NCBI GenBank assembly: GCA_004794785.1
Contig: SJOL01013156.1
Coordinates: forward strand, 469,898 to 533,897
Origin: Opisthorchis felineus
Lineage: Eukaryota; Platyhelminthes; Trematoda; Opisthorchiida; Opisthorchiidae
Reading direction: 5' to 3'
Length of the DNA stretch: 64,000 bases
Positions 39,927 through 54,900 of the stretch are shown here, in pieces; within the stretch, counting starts at the first letter, position 1; every line of letters begins with the position of its first letter. The notes below the pieces were generated by a model that was given only the letters and a program-made list of their open reading frames with translations, made no database searches and was not told where the DNA came from. The translations under genes and the position numbers were made by a program.

Positions 39927-42900
39927 ACTTGATGAAATTTTACTGAAAACATATTGAAGGGCATAATGTGGACTAAAGTGCTAAGTGATACTTCGCACTT
40001 TCATGATTTTGGCTTTTTCGTCCTTTATTCGGCTGGCATGATATCTTTAGTTGAAACAATCTCCGCTACTACATACTGACTTTGAATAACCACAACTCAT
40101 AGTTACAGGATGAGATGCGTATAGGCTACTGCGCTATTAATCTTATTATTTAGTTCAAAAACCGTCAACAATTTTGACATATGAACAATCAGGATAACAC
40201 ATCATATTTTCGTTTGACTGTACAAATTGGTGTTGATTTCATGGTAGGTCGTTTCCTACTTTCCAGCTCAGAACAACAGACGGTATCGTTTGTCACGGTT
40301 AGGTCTCCAAATTGGATACTTATAATGATGTAGAGGTGCCTGCAGCAGACAAAATGTCAAGTAAGTTTTAGGCAGTCCTGTCGAACTGATTGACCTGAAA
40401 ATTTATTACATCGATTCACTACCTTGTACTATGGCCAGACAATCAACCTCACCTGTGTTGTTCCTGGATTCCTTTTCTAGACCCAACAGTCTCTCCTCCA
40501 TCTCCGTTTTAGCCGTTTTCACCTGCGTCAGCTCTCTTTGAATTAGGCCAGTTTTTGTCCTCAAGTTGCTTTCTTCAGTCTGTGACTCTTCCAACAACTG
40601 TTGCAACTCATTGCGTTCGGTTTCCAGTGATTTGATCTCTTGCGTTTGTTCTGACAACTGGGTGTATACCTGAATGTTGGATTGAATGGGCATGAGGTAG
40701 TGAATCAGTGGGATTATGATCGAGTGTTTGACCACCTACAACGTGTGATCCCGTCAATGACTCAGCTACTTCCCGCGCAGCCGGGCTCAACAGATTACGG
40801 TTTGGTTCTTCTAGGTCCATCAATCAGCCCAAGCTGGTGAATCATGACCAAATCTATGGACCTAATCAAGTTGACATGATGGATATTCAGTGCTCGTTGA
40901 GCTGCACTGAACCAGTCTGACTCTGACCTAGGAAACAATTGCTTGTGTAGATTGAATTGCCTTACAGTTTAAGTCATGCGATGTTTTCCAGAAATGTGCC
41001 TGATCCTAAAGTGTGGGAGGAATGGATGTTGGATTTAGCGAGAAATTTATTTTTTGTGTAACGGTTGAAAGTAATTGGGCAAGAACTTGCATGATACAGG
41101 TTAGTGTAAGCAAACGAAATTCCAACCATATGCAGCGTTTCTCACATCGCGGATAAAGAATCAAGTTCATTTAATGTACAAGAAAAGACGAACGTTCCTG
41201 GAGGGGACTCAAAGCCACGATCACCTGCATACTGGGGGAGTGCTCCAACAACTGAGCTACTGAGGACGTTGGCTTGTGTTGTACCTATGTAAATAGGGCC
41301 CAAAGTGATTCGTCACATCTTTGTTCACTGGATTCAACAGCTGAGATTGTCATGCCCATTAGCGAGCCTTTCGTGTGCGCTACGGTGCACCAACCACTGT
41401 AGGTCAGTGGACCCCCGTCAGGTTCCAACCCAATCGAATGGTGTTCGTTTTTTGTTTTCTTTATGCATACGTAAGTTCGCAATCAAATCTATACAAATCA
41501 TCATGTCTTCTTCATCAAGTTTGCGATTTTCTAAAGTATCTATATAAAGAGCAACGACGAAGTTGAATTTTATGCACGTGATGCAAGATGGAGCGTTGTG
41601 CGCGAGTAATCTGACCGAGTCAGTTTGCTCATTGCCTTTGGTAATGATTTGAAATATATGCAAAGAGTTTACCAAATTCCAGAGACAAATACTGTAATAC
41701 AGGCGGTGTAAGAAACCTACCCCATCTAATTGGCTTTGTAGTTCCTGTATTTGTCCTGCCAGCTGATTCTTCGTTCGCTCCAGGCTTACAACCCGACTGT
41801 GCTCCATCTCGTGAGACTCGGTCAGTTCCGTTATTTTTGTATTAAGCCGGCGCCTGAGAATGATCACAAACAAATCCAACAGTAAAATATGAATGACCAA
41901 TATGGGTGCAGTAAAAATAACCGACTCGTTCGCAAAGCACGAGGCTACTGAAGACTAGAGTGGCCGTGTTTGTGTCTACTTAAAATTTGTTCGAATTATG
42001 AAAGTGGCCACCTTATTCACACTCACTCCTCTAGGTACAGGACCACCGAGGTAAGGATTAAACTGCTTCCCGTAGCAAACGCTTGCACTGAATCAGTTAG
42101 CAAAGTCCAAAAATCGTACATCTTAAATGACAGTTGGTACTGCTTATTCTATGTAAACACATGACCTTTCCAAGCATCGCTAAGACAAGTAGTACCCTGC
42201 ACTTGCTCTTTGCATGCCATCTATCACTACTGTGTTGCTGCTTAGCACTTTTGTTAAACTACGAACGCCCGTTGTAATTAATAATTGTGCACAGTTCCTT
42301 TCAGTGACTGTTCCACGTGTTTCTGCTACTAGCTCGATCCTGAATCCCGTCATGTTGGACATAACTTCGGCTTTACTTATCCGAACTGATATTTTCAATA
42401 GAAACGTTTGTTCGCTTTTTTGCTGTTAATGCAACAGGTCTATCCTCCTAAATGCTTTGTTCTCTTTGATGAAGAGCGCGTAAATCGATAAATCGATAAA
42501 CTATCACTAATGCTATCTAGGAACTTCGGGAGTCTGAAGGTTACAGATTCCGAATAACACATTGGTAACAACTCTTTTGAATGCAGTGATGTTGCTACCA
42601 CTAAGATTTTGATCAGAAGTCGAATAAGTAATTCGGAAGTGGAATTTGAGTCTCTAGTGTTTGAGGGTAATCAAACAACGCAATGCAGAATACTTCCGAT
42701 CAGTATGTGTGCACTGATCGTTCAGCCAGTATTTGCTTCTCCACTTTAGGCGAATTCGTTCTAAGCTCAATGGTACTTGAACCAGGAAGATCTAATTGGG
42801 TTTGACATTCACTGTTTAATCAAATCAATACCCCAATTATTGGATTCATCTCCACTTTTGCGGTATTTTCCTCACTCACTGGAAGGTGTAACTGTCATCT

Positions 42901-45900
42901 GAAAGAGCTACCGTAAAAATCAGCTACCTGGTTTCCCTTTCAAATGAATGCATTAGTTATTAAGGCTGGTGATAAAGTTAAGCCAATGGTTTCTCATGTG
43001 TCGTTTGGTATGCAGATGGTGATTGTGTAAATATGCGCTCTTCAGTCTTACTTAATTGTGTGTTAGCTAGATGTTTGCTTGGACTGTTGGAGAAAGTGAC
43101 CTGTCTATCTACGTCGAGAATTTGAGCCCGATTGTGAGCAGAGTTGACTGTTTGATAGATCCAGAGCTTGCTACTGGCGTTGTCTGGTGTCAAAAATTTG
43201 GAAATTCTCCAGTAAGTTTCTGAATGCATCTGGTCAGTCTGAAAAGCACTAATGATTAGATGACTCCACGTTAGTCTGTCGTTGATGACTGACTGTGGAA
43301 ACCACTGATACTAACGGGTTCTGATTGGATAATAGTGAAAATCTACCACAAATATGGATGTTTGAAGTGTAGAGCGCTGATGGCCTCAGTGCACTCGTAA
43401 CGCGTGCGTGGATTTTAGACGGGAGAAATCCCCTTGTGCCAGTTCAAAAGCTATCCGAAAAATGTCACGAATCTGCGCACACATGTGACGTCAGCAAATC
43501 GCGCTACGGTGAAATTCGCGTTGTTGTTTTCTTTTCCAGATTGTGTATGAGGGTGAAACACACAAGATCCCTTTATATCATTGTACAATAACTACTCGGA
43601 GCGACCATTAGTATAGCTTAACCCTAAAAATTAGGCGAAGTATTGGTAAGGAGACCAACAAGTGGACCAGGTCAGGGATTTGAGTCATAAATTATTATCC
43701 TGTTTTTTCAAGCACATTTTCCGAATTTTTAATCTTAGTACCCTGAAACACTGTAGACGGAAGAAAGCAAGAAAATCGAACAGATCGCCAAAAATATCCC
43801 CTTCAGGCATATCCAGAAGTCGCGCAATAGATAGAGAATCGAAAAATTACCGCAAGCAATTTAGCTGATCATCGAAGCGTCTGAAATGACATCGGTCGAC
43901 GGTTGACCGGAAATGACTGGTATTTGTTTCGGGATTACATACTCAGCTACAATAAAAGCCAGAATACGGAAACAATTTTCGGGACCTATAACTATAATTC
44001 ACTGTCCTATCTAGGCGTATGCTCGAACCCAGTGTATGGCTTTTGGGAAGGAAATGAGACCCAGTGTTTTCTAGCAGTAACAATGAAGCACGAAAAAGCA
44101 CAAACCCAGCGCTACCATAATGCTTTTGCTCCCATCAGTAAATCAGGGGGTACCAAGTAAATCCCACAGGTACTACTGAATCTGGTTCTTTGAAGAAAAT
44201 CCTCGTTCTTTCGCCACCCTGTACATTAACTGTGATGGGCTTTGTTCTCATCTGTTCGATAAACAAAGGGTCTGTGTTGGGTCTGTTTGCGTTTTTGATA
44301 GCAAGAGAGTTTAAGTGATGACTGTCATTCTGTGATAAATATCCTACGAGGTTTCTCGGGACATTTTGGTGTTTAAAACTGCTCCTCCTCAGCTGTGGCG
44401 TTTCATATAAAAGTCACTTCCTCAAAAGTTAACATTTTACCCCTTTCGGTCTGACAATTTCTTTTAAGTGAAATATGCTATTTTGGGAGAGGAATATGTG
44501 TAGACGTTCACGTGACTTTGTTGGTTAAGACCAACCGCAGTAAACGCTATCTTAGTTGTCTGGAGTGGTAATGCACTGGCCACATAAGTTGCTGGTCCTA
44601 ATCAGAGTCTCATAATTTTCGGATATTATATGAATCTAAAGCCGGTAGGTTTCTTCACCGTAAAATAGATGAAGGCCAATATGCGGTTATGACTCAAGTA
44701 TTTGGAATGGACCCTGGATGGCACGAACGGGCCATTTTGGTCTGACGGTTAGTCAAACTTTTCGAGGATTTTTCTTTGTACCATTTAGTGGTATATGGAA
44801 ATTACTAGTAAAATTGTTACTTTGGGTTTTTGGTTGTCACAGAGTCAGCTTACATGTAGATGACAATACTTGAACTGTCACCCGTGTATCAAGGTTGCAA
44901 ACACAACTAACAAAATAGATCACTCTGCTGTGCAGCCATTCTGCTCCCTAATGTATCCGGTTCACCTGCAGCACATCTGACATCAAGAACAAGGGAGCTC
45001 AGATAATTTCTTTTTTCCTTATATGGCATTCCTCCTTAGAATGAGTTGTACATACGTTGTTACTATGTATGCTATTTTCTGGGATAGGAATTACAGACTT
45101 TACAACTGAAAAAAGAGTACGCACTGTAGTGCCTGGGTATTCATCATCAATCAATGCGACTAGAGTTCTGGGGACATTTCTAAGGTGTTGCAAAACCCAA
45201 AATAGGCATTGTGGGAGTGGATCAAGAGAAGCTGACGGCAATAACCACTAACCGCTTCCAAGAGCGTCTCTTTAGTATTTATGGATGGATATTTAGAGCC
45301 TTGGGCGTGTCTTGTGACAAGCAAGCACTAACTCCTTTTCCTGTGAAACCCATCTCGTTTCTAGTGCGGGTTTATTACAATTCAGTACGCATGACTGTAT
45401 GGTAGTGACGCCAGGGTTGACGCCAATGTCGACGCATATCGTCCGTTATCAAAAGGGACTCTTCACACTGAGTAAAGATGAGTAAATCATCGTCGGAAGT
45501 GATGTAAAAGGGCACTGTGAACCAATAGTTACTGGAAATTCGTATTAATGTCCTAAATAAGATACACGAACATGAGGTCGCCTTGGTATTTGCAACGTTA
45601 TCTTTTATCATCTACCTAGTCTGCAGCTAACGAATTGTTAGGTCACACACCACTGATCAGAATAACTGATTTGTCACATCATCTGTCAAGGTTTAGCCAT
45701 CATATCGTGAAACCTTTTTACTTGAACCTCGCTCAGTGGGTCGATCTCAGTCAGTGGTATGTCTTCGCACACATGCACCCGGTTAGTACATGATTTGTTT
45801 GATTCATTTTTCACGTCTCAGTGAAACGGATCCTTAACGCGTGAGCACAAAATGATAATTTTCACGCCTGATTAATTGCGACATCTGAAATTGATATTGA

Positions 45901-48900
45901 CAGTTGGCCATTCGTTCCTCATGGGCTTCAAATAACACCGATGATGAACTCAATTCCGAGAGGGTAGGTGGAGAATATCCAAGTGGTCATCTTAGCCATA
46001 TTTATGTGAGGATTTTCTATCAGCTTGCTGAGCAATCAAAATAATGTTCGGTGTGCCGAAGCTTAATTCATTAAACAAACAAGTAAAAATCACGTGAATT
46101 GTATCGCAATTATCTGAAATGAATTTGAGGGAAATTTTAAACAGAGAAACACATAAGTGAAATGATATAATTTTCAAGGAAACTGTTAGAAATTGGCGGT
46201 GTGCAGTATGGTGATTTTACTTTATTTCCTTAGAAACCGTCCTGTCATTCAGTCCATTTGCCCCGTTGTTTCATTTCTCAAGCTAGAGGTCACCACTTTC
46301 TCCCAATCCATTAAATGCTATTCTGCCATTTTTCATTTAGATGCCAGTTCATTTCGGTGTTTTTGCACCCGAGGAATATCGCTCACGGTGAATGAAACGT
46401 TCACCACTGATACTCGGCTGATTTCTTAACCACTAATCATCAAACGAGTCTGTAACATTCGATACATTGTCAGCGTGCATATTGGAATGAAGTCGTGCAA
46501 AGACTCATACCGCGTAGACAACACACCAAAGTTCGTATAATCCGCGACGGATTTCGTTGGTTCGACAATGGTTTCCCTTCTTGAAGTGACCGCGTGATCC
46601 TGTATTTTTGCGCACGACGATGTGACACACGCGTGGTTGTCTGTGAGATATCGAACGATGCCGTTGGACGCATTGAAGCTGTTAACAGTGGTTCAGTTCC
46701 CAACGCAGAATAGAACTCCAGAAACCATATGAAAAATGCTATTTTAGTAACACTTTTAATGATCAAAACCATTAGTTTTAATTTCACATTTTGACCGTCA
46801 TGTACACTTTCCCTTCTCATCAGAATGAGGTAAAGGAGGAGATGACGCCAGGAATTGCCTTTATGTGGAACCCGTACATCTTGGGGTACACCAAGGATAT
46901 ATTAATATTTCACGTATATGAACATCTACGTGTCCGCAATGTGATTGTCATAGGAGTTGAATTATTGCTGTAAGCTGTTTCACCAAAACTTACCATCGTA
47001 ATTCTTGGTGCGGAGTTTGTCTTCGACAGTTGAGTGAGTGAAAGCATATTACTGTTCCGTATTCTCTGTGTGGTAACTTGATAATAAGTGGGCAGGCGTT
47101 TTAGGCTTGCACGTGTTAACCAGTACATAGAAACTGTACTGAGAAAGTTTTAGTTCCGTATGTCATATCCAGACTTTTCTCTGAGGCGTATACGACTTTC
47201 GACTTGTTGAGGAACAACTGCACTTAGTTGTACATGATAAAAGCTTTTTGTAATGCATAAAAGTTTTTTTCTGAAAAGTACTTGTAAGTATGAATAATTT
47301 GAATCAGGACGAACATGGCGAATTGTCCATTTCTTGAAACAAAATTCACCGACAATGTCACGAAAGGTAATTATTTTTTTCTTCAAATACTTGCAACTTG
47401 CTTGATTTTTGTTTTACGGGTTCAGCTCCCCATTTGGGAGAGTAACATGAAAAGGCTGTCTTGCCAACCAGAAAATCTGAAACTCATTTTGGCCAGATCA
47501 AATTTTGAAACGGGTTTGGAACCACCGGAGGGTAGTTTCAGATGTATTATTTGAAATTCATACAGACACCATCTTACCTAGTCTCATCCAATTCTTCCGT
47601 TTTCTCGTTCAATTCACGTTCGTATTTGGAGCGCAGTTGTGCCAGTTCAGACTGAAGTCGCGAAACTTGAGCATGGAGTTTTGTCGCACTTTCTGATTCC
47701 TCATCTGCTCGCTGATTTGCCATTTCCAGTTCCTGGTGTATGGAGCTTAGTTTGTTTTGGGCGATTGTCCGCAACTACGACCAAAAATAAGTACAACGGA
47801 AATGAGGTGGAAGTAAATCAAGTTTCCCAGTATGAATCACTGTTCTCGAGATGAACCGGAGAGAAACGTCAATTTGGGAGATCTTACTGGCAAACGGTCT
47901 ATTGATAACAGAAAGATTGACAAGCAGTCATTCGAAAATTCATAATTTGTGACTTAAGACTATTATTCCAAACACTTCGGAGCAGATGACGTTGAAGTGC
48001 TCTGCGAGACCGAGTAAATGTCCATTCGTTGACTCAATAAATGGTACTCAATTTTAAAAATTCAGTCTGGAAAAAGCAAACATTTTAGCATCCGGATACA
48101 CGAGACACGGAAACGAATTTCGGGAAGCATGGTACTCCACGGCGGATTCGATGAACCAATGCATTAAAATGTATCCAATTTACGCACCACTACATGCAAA
48201 GGTCCAACGTCTCAACTGGAATACTCAAGAAGAACCGAATATCGGATTCACAAATCAAGAAACAAGGAACTCCTTGGAGTCGGATTAACAAGGGTCACAA
48301 AGCAGAACCCAGAGGAGTTAGAACAGTTGTTACTCCAGCATCGATCAGAGCACGAGAGCAGAAGACGCCAAGCTCAATGGTCACGTGGTCATCGATCAGT
48401 TAGGACACACGATAACAGAAGAACCATTGGAACCGCCAGACCGAACAACTAATCGTTACCATGTATGTTTGATGACGTTTTAGAGTCACAAATTTTAGTA
48501 CTTTGCAGAAGTGGCTTGGAACAAGTACACTACACCTTATGTAGTCAATCAGTTTCGCCGTTCGGCTGCCGCCTATGAAATCATAAGTACATCCGTTTTC
48601 CCCAGTTTAGGAGGGTTTGTGCAAAGTTTAACTGTACGATTTGTTTAACCAAACAAAGCGATGTGCTCAAACACAAACAAATGAACTTGCTATATGCCGC
48701 AACTCGAAGAAGAACGAATAGTGAACGATGCAACAAGTTATCAAAAACACGTATACCAAAGCAGTACCACCGGTCATTTCACTTTACGCAAAGGTAAATC
48801 AACTCAAATTGAATTTCCTCGACAAGCACATGGATTACAATTAAGTAGTGCCTGTGAATCATATGGCATATAACTTCTTTAAATGAGTCCATTTTGGTTC

Positions 48901-51900
48901 CGCAATAAAAGAAAAAACAGAGACCCTCTTTAGTGTGCTCACTCTATCCAAAGTTCGTTCGCAGTAGCTTCTTCATCTATTGGTCTCAAACGATCATATC
49001 TTGTAAGCCCGAGTCCCCGATTAACTCTTCTCAGTACCTCTTAAATTCTATTGTGTATGTGTTCTATACTGCATACATTCTCTCTCTGTTCTCCAGGAAT
49101 GAATCATTTTTCGACTTTCAGTCCAGCAGGATATCCTCCCGTTTTCTATCGACTACCACCTTCAACAAAGTCACCCTAGTGTGTATGGTCGAAGGAACAA
49201 TAATTCTGTCTAACTCGATCATGTTCTTGGCAAGCATCTAAATTTTGCTCGCTCCAGAGTTTATGTCCGTCTCTTTGCCTTACCATTATTTTCTCCACTA
49301 TACCGAATAACTGACTTTCAATGAATCCAATCCATAAACCTGTTTAGACGTGCGGTGTGACCACTTTCTTTGGATCACCCATTGATGAATCTACCTTTCT
49401 TCAGGTCCAATTGCTGTAGTCTTCTGTTCCGTTAGTTCAAACACTTGTAATCGCTTAGCTGCAACAACCTTTCGGTGCCTAGCTGCAATGCCACCCAAGG
49501 AATGCTCGAGGGACGAGATAATACCAGGTTGCCCAAGTCTAGACAGGAGCGGTTGAGATGACGGGGTTATGTTTGAACTACGGACCTTCCGGTCAGTAAG
49601 GTCGAACTTTAACCATTGAGCTATCTCAAGCTCCATTCAAAGTTAAACGGTAATACGAAAGATTTTCAGTTCTCCATAACTTGAACGGCTTGGAAGACAG
49701 GAACGCACGTGTGAAGATTTGTGTTTGGGGCCCTGACCAAGAACACTTGCAAGCAAATTGGTATAGAAACAAAAAAGCCACACGCCTCTATGTTATCGAC
49801 TTTCTTGAATCAGTATATGTTTATCAGACTCAAACGCACCAGTCCTATCTGCAGTTTCTGGTGCGGTGTGAACAGCACAATATTTTTCCTCATAGAACAA
49901 CCACAGTGTTGTGCTGAAATTTGATATCTCCTGATTTACACCACGGAGAGTGACTAAATGTGACAGTAAAATCCTAGAAGAAATTTTGCGTCTATTACTT
50001 GAATTACTTGATCTCCTGTGCACACCAGTTCACAGAAATTAGGTGGTCTGATTTACGCCAGATGCTCAGTTCGCTATGGACTGGAGTGGTAGGAAAACTA
50101 AAGCCTGTTTAGCCTGGTGTAGGATGCCCCGGGCGGTGTTTTTTCAATTCATACTTAGTGACACACATGTTCTATCGTATTATTGGTCATTTTCTTGCCG
50201 TTGCCTGTTTTGTTCCACCTCGTTTGATATGTGCAAAAGGCAGGCTACTTTAACATTATGTTAAAGCTTACGTAAGCTGGTTTCTTCTGTCTATTTGGCC
50301 AAAGAACGAAATGCATACCTTAGTCTCTTCATCCAGGTTTCTTTTTTGCTCATCTAGAAGAGCATCGCTGTTGAGTTGAGCGCGCTGAGCATTGGATAAA
50401 GCAAGATTGAGTTTGTCCACGGTTCTCACATATTCCGCAGTTTCTGCGACCATTTGAGCATTTTGTGTGTTCAGTTCTGTCACACGTTTCTGTGCATCTT
50501 CATAGTTGGCTCTTAGACGAACAACCTGAGATTCCAGTGCTTCCAGTTTGCCCTGTGCAGATGCCTTTAAAAGCAAAAGTTGCAAGAAAGAAAATAAATA
50601 TGCGTTTTGAAGGAAAACGGCACTCAGGGCTACATTGGTTACATCACAATTAACTCTAACTAGGGCGATTTCGAGGCATATGGGTAACATTCGTGATATA
50701 TTGTTCTCAACCCATGAAACGACAACCACTCACATAGCGACTAGCTTCACAGTAATCTAACCTCAGGCCTAATGCCCAGAATGGACTCAATCATTAAGAA
50801 GGTTCCCGTCCGAAAAACACCTACATCCTTCTGAAAGCCAAATATGCTTTAGATAATCGTAAAATAAACCCCCCAGTGAACATATTTTGAAGAACGTCAA
50901 TTAATCCCTGGGACACTCTTTTTCAAAATTAGTACTTCATAAGTGTTCCCCATAAGATAACCGAGCAGGCTTCATTATTTCTTAGGAATATTTAGCACAA
51001 AGTATGGCAGTGCTGAACAACAGCAACATCATCTTTCGTTTCTACGATTGTGGAGCAATTCTATTTGCAAACTTTCTGTCGGTATTTTTGTATGTTATTT
51101 GCTAATTCAGGAAAAAAGAATTCTGAACTTGACATTCTGGCCTACTTACAAGTGGGAAATCCCAGATTCTTTCTGGTAATGATATTTTTAGATTAACAAC
51201 GTGCCTTCTATTCTTCTAACAGTGTGTATCTACTATGTACGCCTTGAAAGTGCTTGTCGTAATTACTTGTGAACTACTTGATAACCTTTGTTATTATCAT
51301 TGTTAGTATTTTTATTACCTTTTATTCAGCATTGTTGTGACGAGAATTCAAAACCTGATTTGGCAGCCACAAACGCACATTAGTCGAGCATTTAACGGAC
51401 AAATTCCGAGGCCGCTCCAGAGAATTCTCAGGGGGGGAAATATGGCATATCACAAGACTTTTGCGTTTAACTTTAAGTGTGGGTTTCACCTTCAGCCAAA
51501 TCCTGTCTGCTTGCAAGTTTGCTGGCTTCAGTGAGTGTGTAAGAATGAATAGGTGTTTGACGTGAACAGCTGGTTTGCCCACAATGGAGAATAACTCCAT
51601 ATTCAGGCTTTAAGAGGCCAAGTTGTTCAGAAAGTTGAGTGGGCTACAGTGGTTGAAACAAAAGTCCTTCTAGGGGCTGCTGTTTACTAATCGACCTCAG
51701 GTGAAGGAATAATGTTTTTCGGCTAAAGCAAAAACTTGGGGCAAAATTCGGACAGCGATTATATCTTTAGGGTGTGTGTGACTTTGTGTTACATTCCCAT
51801 CTCAATACACAAGACTAGCTCGATTAAAGCAACGGAAAGGTAAAACACCAGTGAAATCTTCAGAGACGCATGACGAATAATCCAGGTGTTTTTGCATGTG

Positions 51901-54900
51901 TACACATAAAATTCCATGTCTGTCAATGGTATTGCCTCGACACATTCATCCTTCATATGCTGTCTATGGAATGCAGAGTTAGCCAAGTATTTAAAATATG
52001 GGTTACACAACCCCTCGCTGCGTCGCTTGAGCCCATCGCACGCAGTACTGATGAGCTCTAGTGAGGTTGCACACCTGCCATTGGTTTTGCAGACTTTAGG
52101 GGATAAGGTGTGTGCGCAAGCCTCCTTGTTCAGTCGAACTTGACATTATGGAGATTTCGACATTCATTTGCTCACTCCATTCATGTACTTTTGATCCCAC
52201 TTGTCTTGCGGTCTCATACCCTCTATTGACCTTCCCGTGAAAGCTGCCCTGTCCTACACACCGGCATGTGTGTATGCAGTGCCATTGACCTACTTACCCC
52301 TACGTGTCCCGCCTACTGAGCCTGCTCTGACTTGTTCTGTCCTGATTGTCGTGTGACCGCACGGCTAACCAGAATCACGTGACCGGCCTCGGAAGTGACG
52401 GCCTCAGTGAAAGTCAACGAGCCGACATTCCGCTGGCCGTTGTCTGGTTTGCGGACCTTGACACTTCGCCGTGCCGATCAGTGGCAGGCTTGCGCACGCG
52501 CTTAGGCCACGATGGTGGGCAATCGAGGTTTGCTGTGTAATTTTGCTTACTTTTTAAAACAACAGTATCGCAGACTTTTGAACCCAGTTCTTCCCTTTGG
52601 TATTCGGGATCGTCAAACCTACGCGTGACTTCAACATTCGTGTTTATTAACGTTCCTGACAGTGGTAAACGACGCCTGTCTGATGAATTTCCAAAGATAT
52701 CGCCTCGCCTTACTTGGGTGATATCGTACCGTGCATGGTTTCCCTTATAAAATTTTCGTAAAGTGCTCATACCATGGTAATACCTGCGCAATATGATACT
52801 AGCGTCCTCCTTGTGAAACGTCTGGTTACGTAATAGCAGTACTACACTAAATCAACAGCGCGGCATACAGCAACGGTGGATACGATTGACGGTATTAGGT
52901 AGAGGAAGTGAAGTACGGAGGACATCCAGGTGAAAGAAGCTTGATCGATAAATGTCAAAAGATGAAGATAAAGAAGTCTATAGTCTACTGCTTAAAGAAA
53001 GATGGCTGTACTTAAGCATCACTGATTATCAACACCTTGTCTTGAGCTCAATGGACCTGATTGAAAATTTCTCTACCAGAGATTACTTGACATTTACCAA
53101 TACATCCATCACTCCAAAGTCACAATAGATACCTGAAGCATCCCATAATTTTGAAAAAACGTATATACCGCCTGAATTATTGAAACCCAACAAAGAACAA
53201 CTGTTCCACGTTTGTCCCTAAACTGGTTGCACGCAAGATGTGTGGTCCCTGAAACTTCTGACGGACGGCGGACATCTGCTTTGAAAATTCGCAAGATACA
53301 CCACCCTGTGAGCAGTACCTTCTGTTTGTTTGCCTCCTCGGATTCAGTGAATGCAACCTCCAGCTGGCGTGTTAATTCTGCACGTTCCTTTTCGAACCTG
53401 AAAATAATAAACAACAGCGGCGTGCATGTATGAATCGATAGTGCGCCCGATAATCTCGTGGATAGGATGAAACGAAATAGTATATCACATTGAAGGGGGG
53501 ACACCTCTGGTCTAATGTCACACAACCCAACAATTGTGATTGACACCTGCGTGCTTCAGTGAAATGTCGGAACAATAAATGTGATGAAAAAAGCGTTTTC
53601 GAACAAAATTCGTTTTCCTATTGTGCACTTAGAGAACAAACAGGGCGTCTAGTAGCTCTTTAAAAACCTTGAAACACGCTGCCCGTGACGAATCAATTTT
53701 CTCGATTTTTGATTGTTTATTCTTCCGCAAATTATGCGGTTTGCCGTTGAATTTCGGCGGTCAAGGGAACTAGATGGAATACCGAATCGCTCGGGGATTA
53801 ACTGAATGCCTGATGGAGTTGCAGGTAACGTTGGTGAGGACTTCATGAAACGTTAGATAGAGCGAGTTTATCTTGGCCGTCACTGTATTCCGCTGAATGT
53901 GTTAGTAAGTAACCATTCATCATAATCTTCGGTGCCTGGTCCGTAGTTTGTTGCTTGGTAATTGAATTGCAATATAATTGCTAAGCCTGGCAAACAAGCC
54001 ACAACCAGACAACGCACTCGAGCTACCCACGTTCCCAACATTGCCAAAAAATGACATCAGATCCTTACCAACATATCAGCTTTATGTTCAAGACTCTTAA
54101 AAATACACGGGCATACACAGAAAATAACTTTTCGCTTATCTGCTGCCTTTCATGAATGTACGAAAACCGAGTGTGCTGTTTCTGACTTAAGTTTGATCAC
54201 CTGAAGAGACGAAAAGCAACAGCATTCACATCAAACTGTTCAAATTCCATATAAAATTTCAGCTCCTGTCTAGGCTTGGACAACCTGGCAGTGTCTCAGC
54301 CCTCGTGCATCCTTTTGGGAGCATGGAAGCTAGGCACCGAAATGGTGTTACAGCTGGGCCATTATTATTATTTTTATTGTGCGATTCACTGAGACTAACT
54401 ACAGCTGATCTCATGTAGGTCGTGATCTATCATGTACCTCTAGAGAAGAGCCACTGTATAACAGGCACTCTAGTGAGAGTTGTTAAAACTTCATTGGACC
54501 AAGAGAAGAGGTAAATAATGTTGCCAAAATTCCAAAAAATATTTCCAATCAAACAGATAGAAAGTTAACCTAAAGAGAAGTAAAAACGAACAAAGTATAT
54601 TGACTATGGTGTGCACTTAACCTTTTTGGAGCAATTCACATGAATACAATGTAAATTAGCAGAATACACTCATTTGCATACCAATTTGGTTTTGACCGGG
54701 AACTCACCTGGAACCTGGCTGAATCTCTCACTTAGGATGTTCTTAAGCAACTGAGTGTGCTACTGCTTAAGAACATCACAAACGAGAGAGTCAGCTGGGT
54801 TCCAGCTGAGTCTCCCATCAAAAGACAATTAGTATGCAAATGAGTGTATTTCGCTAACTTCGTGCAATTTGGTTTCAAGCAGAACATAAGGCTGACGGAA

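Larger units (their letters stand above)
31454..40452 (-). other. Intron 7 (8,999 bp)
   Basis: The largest intron, with GTGAGG donor. It contains a fold-back repeat copy near 32.5 kb and a (TA)n tract near 39.9 kb. I saw no coding signal elsewhere. A GC-richer patch at 35.1-35.3 kb is unexplained. Confidence 0.85.

Noticed and set aside
41418..41720. Open frame running past exon 6 towards the 3' side
   Set aside because: Past the GTAGGT donor the sequence is not helical, and exon 7 continues the rod in phase.
49681..50040. Plus-strand stretch reminiscent of Penelope-like element proteins (H.SYL.FL.RC...NI.P)
   Set aside because: The resemblance is one short motif and the frame breaks; not enough to name an element.
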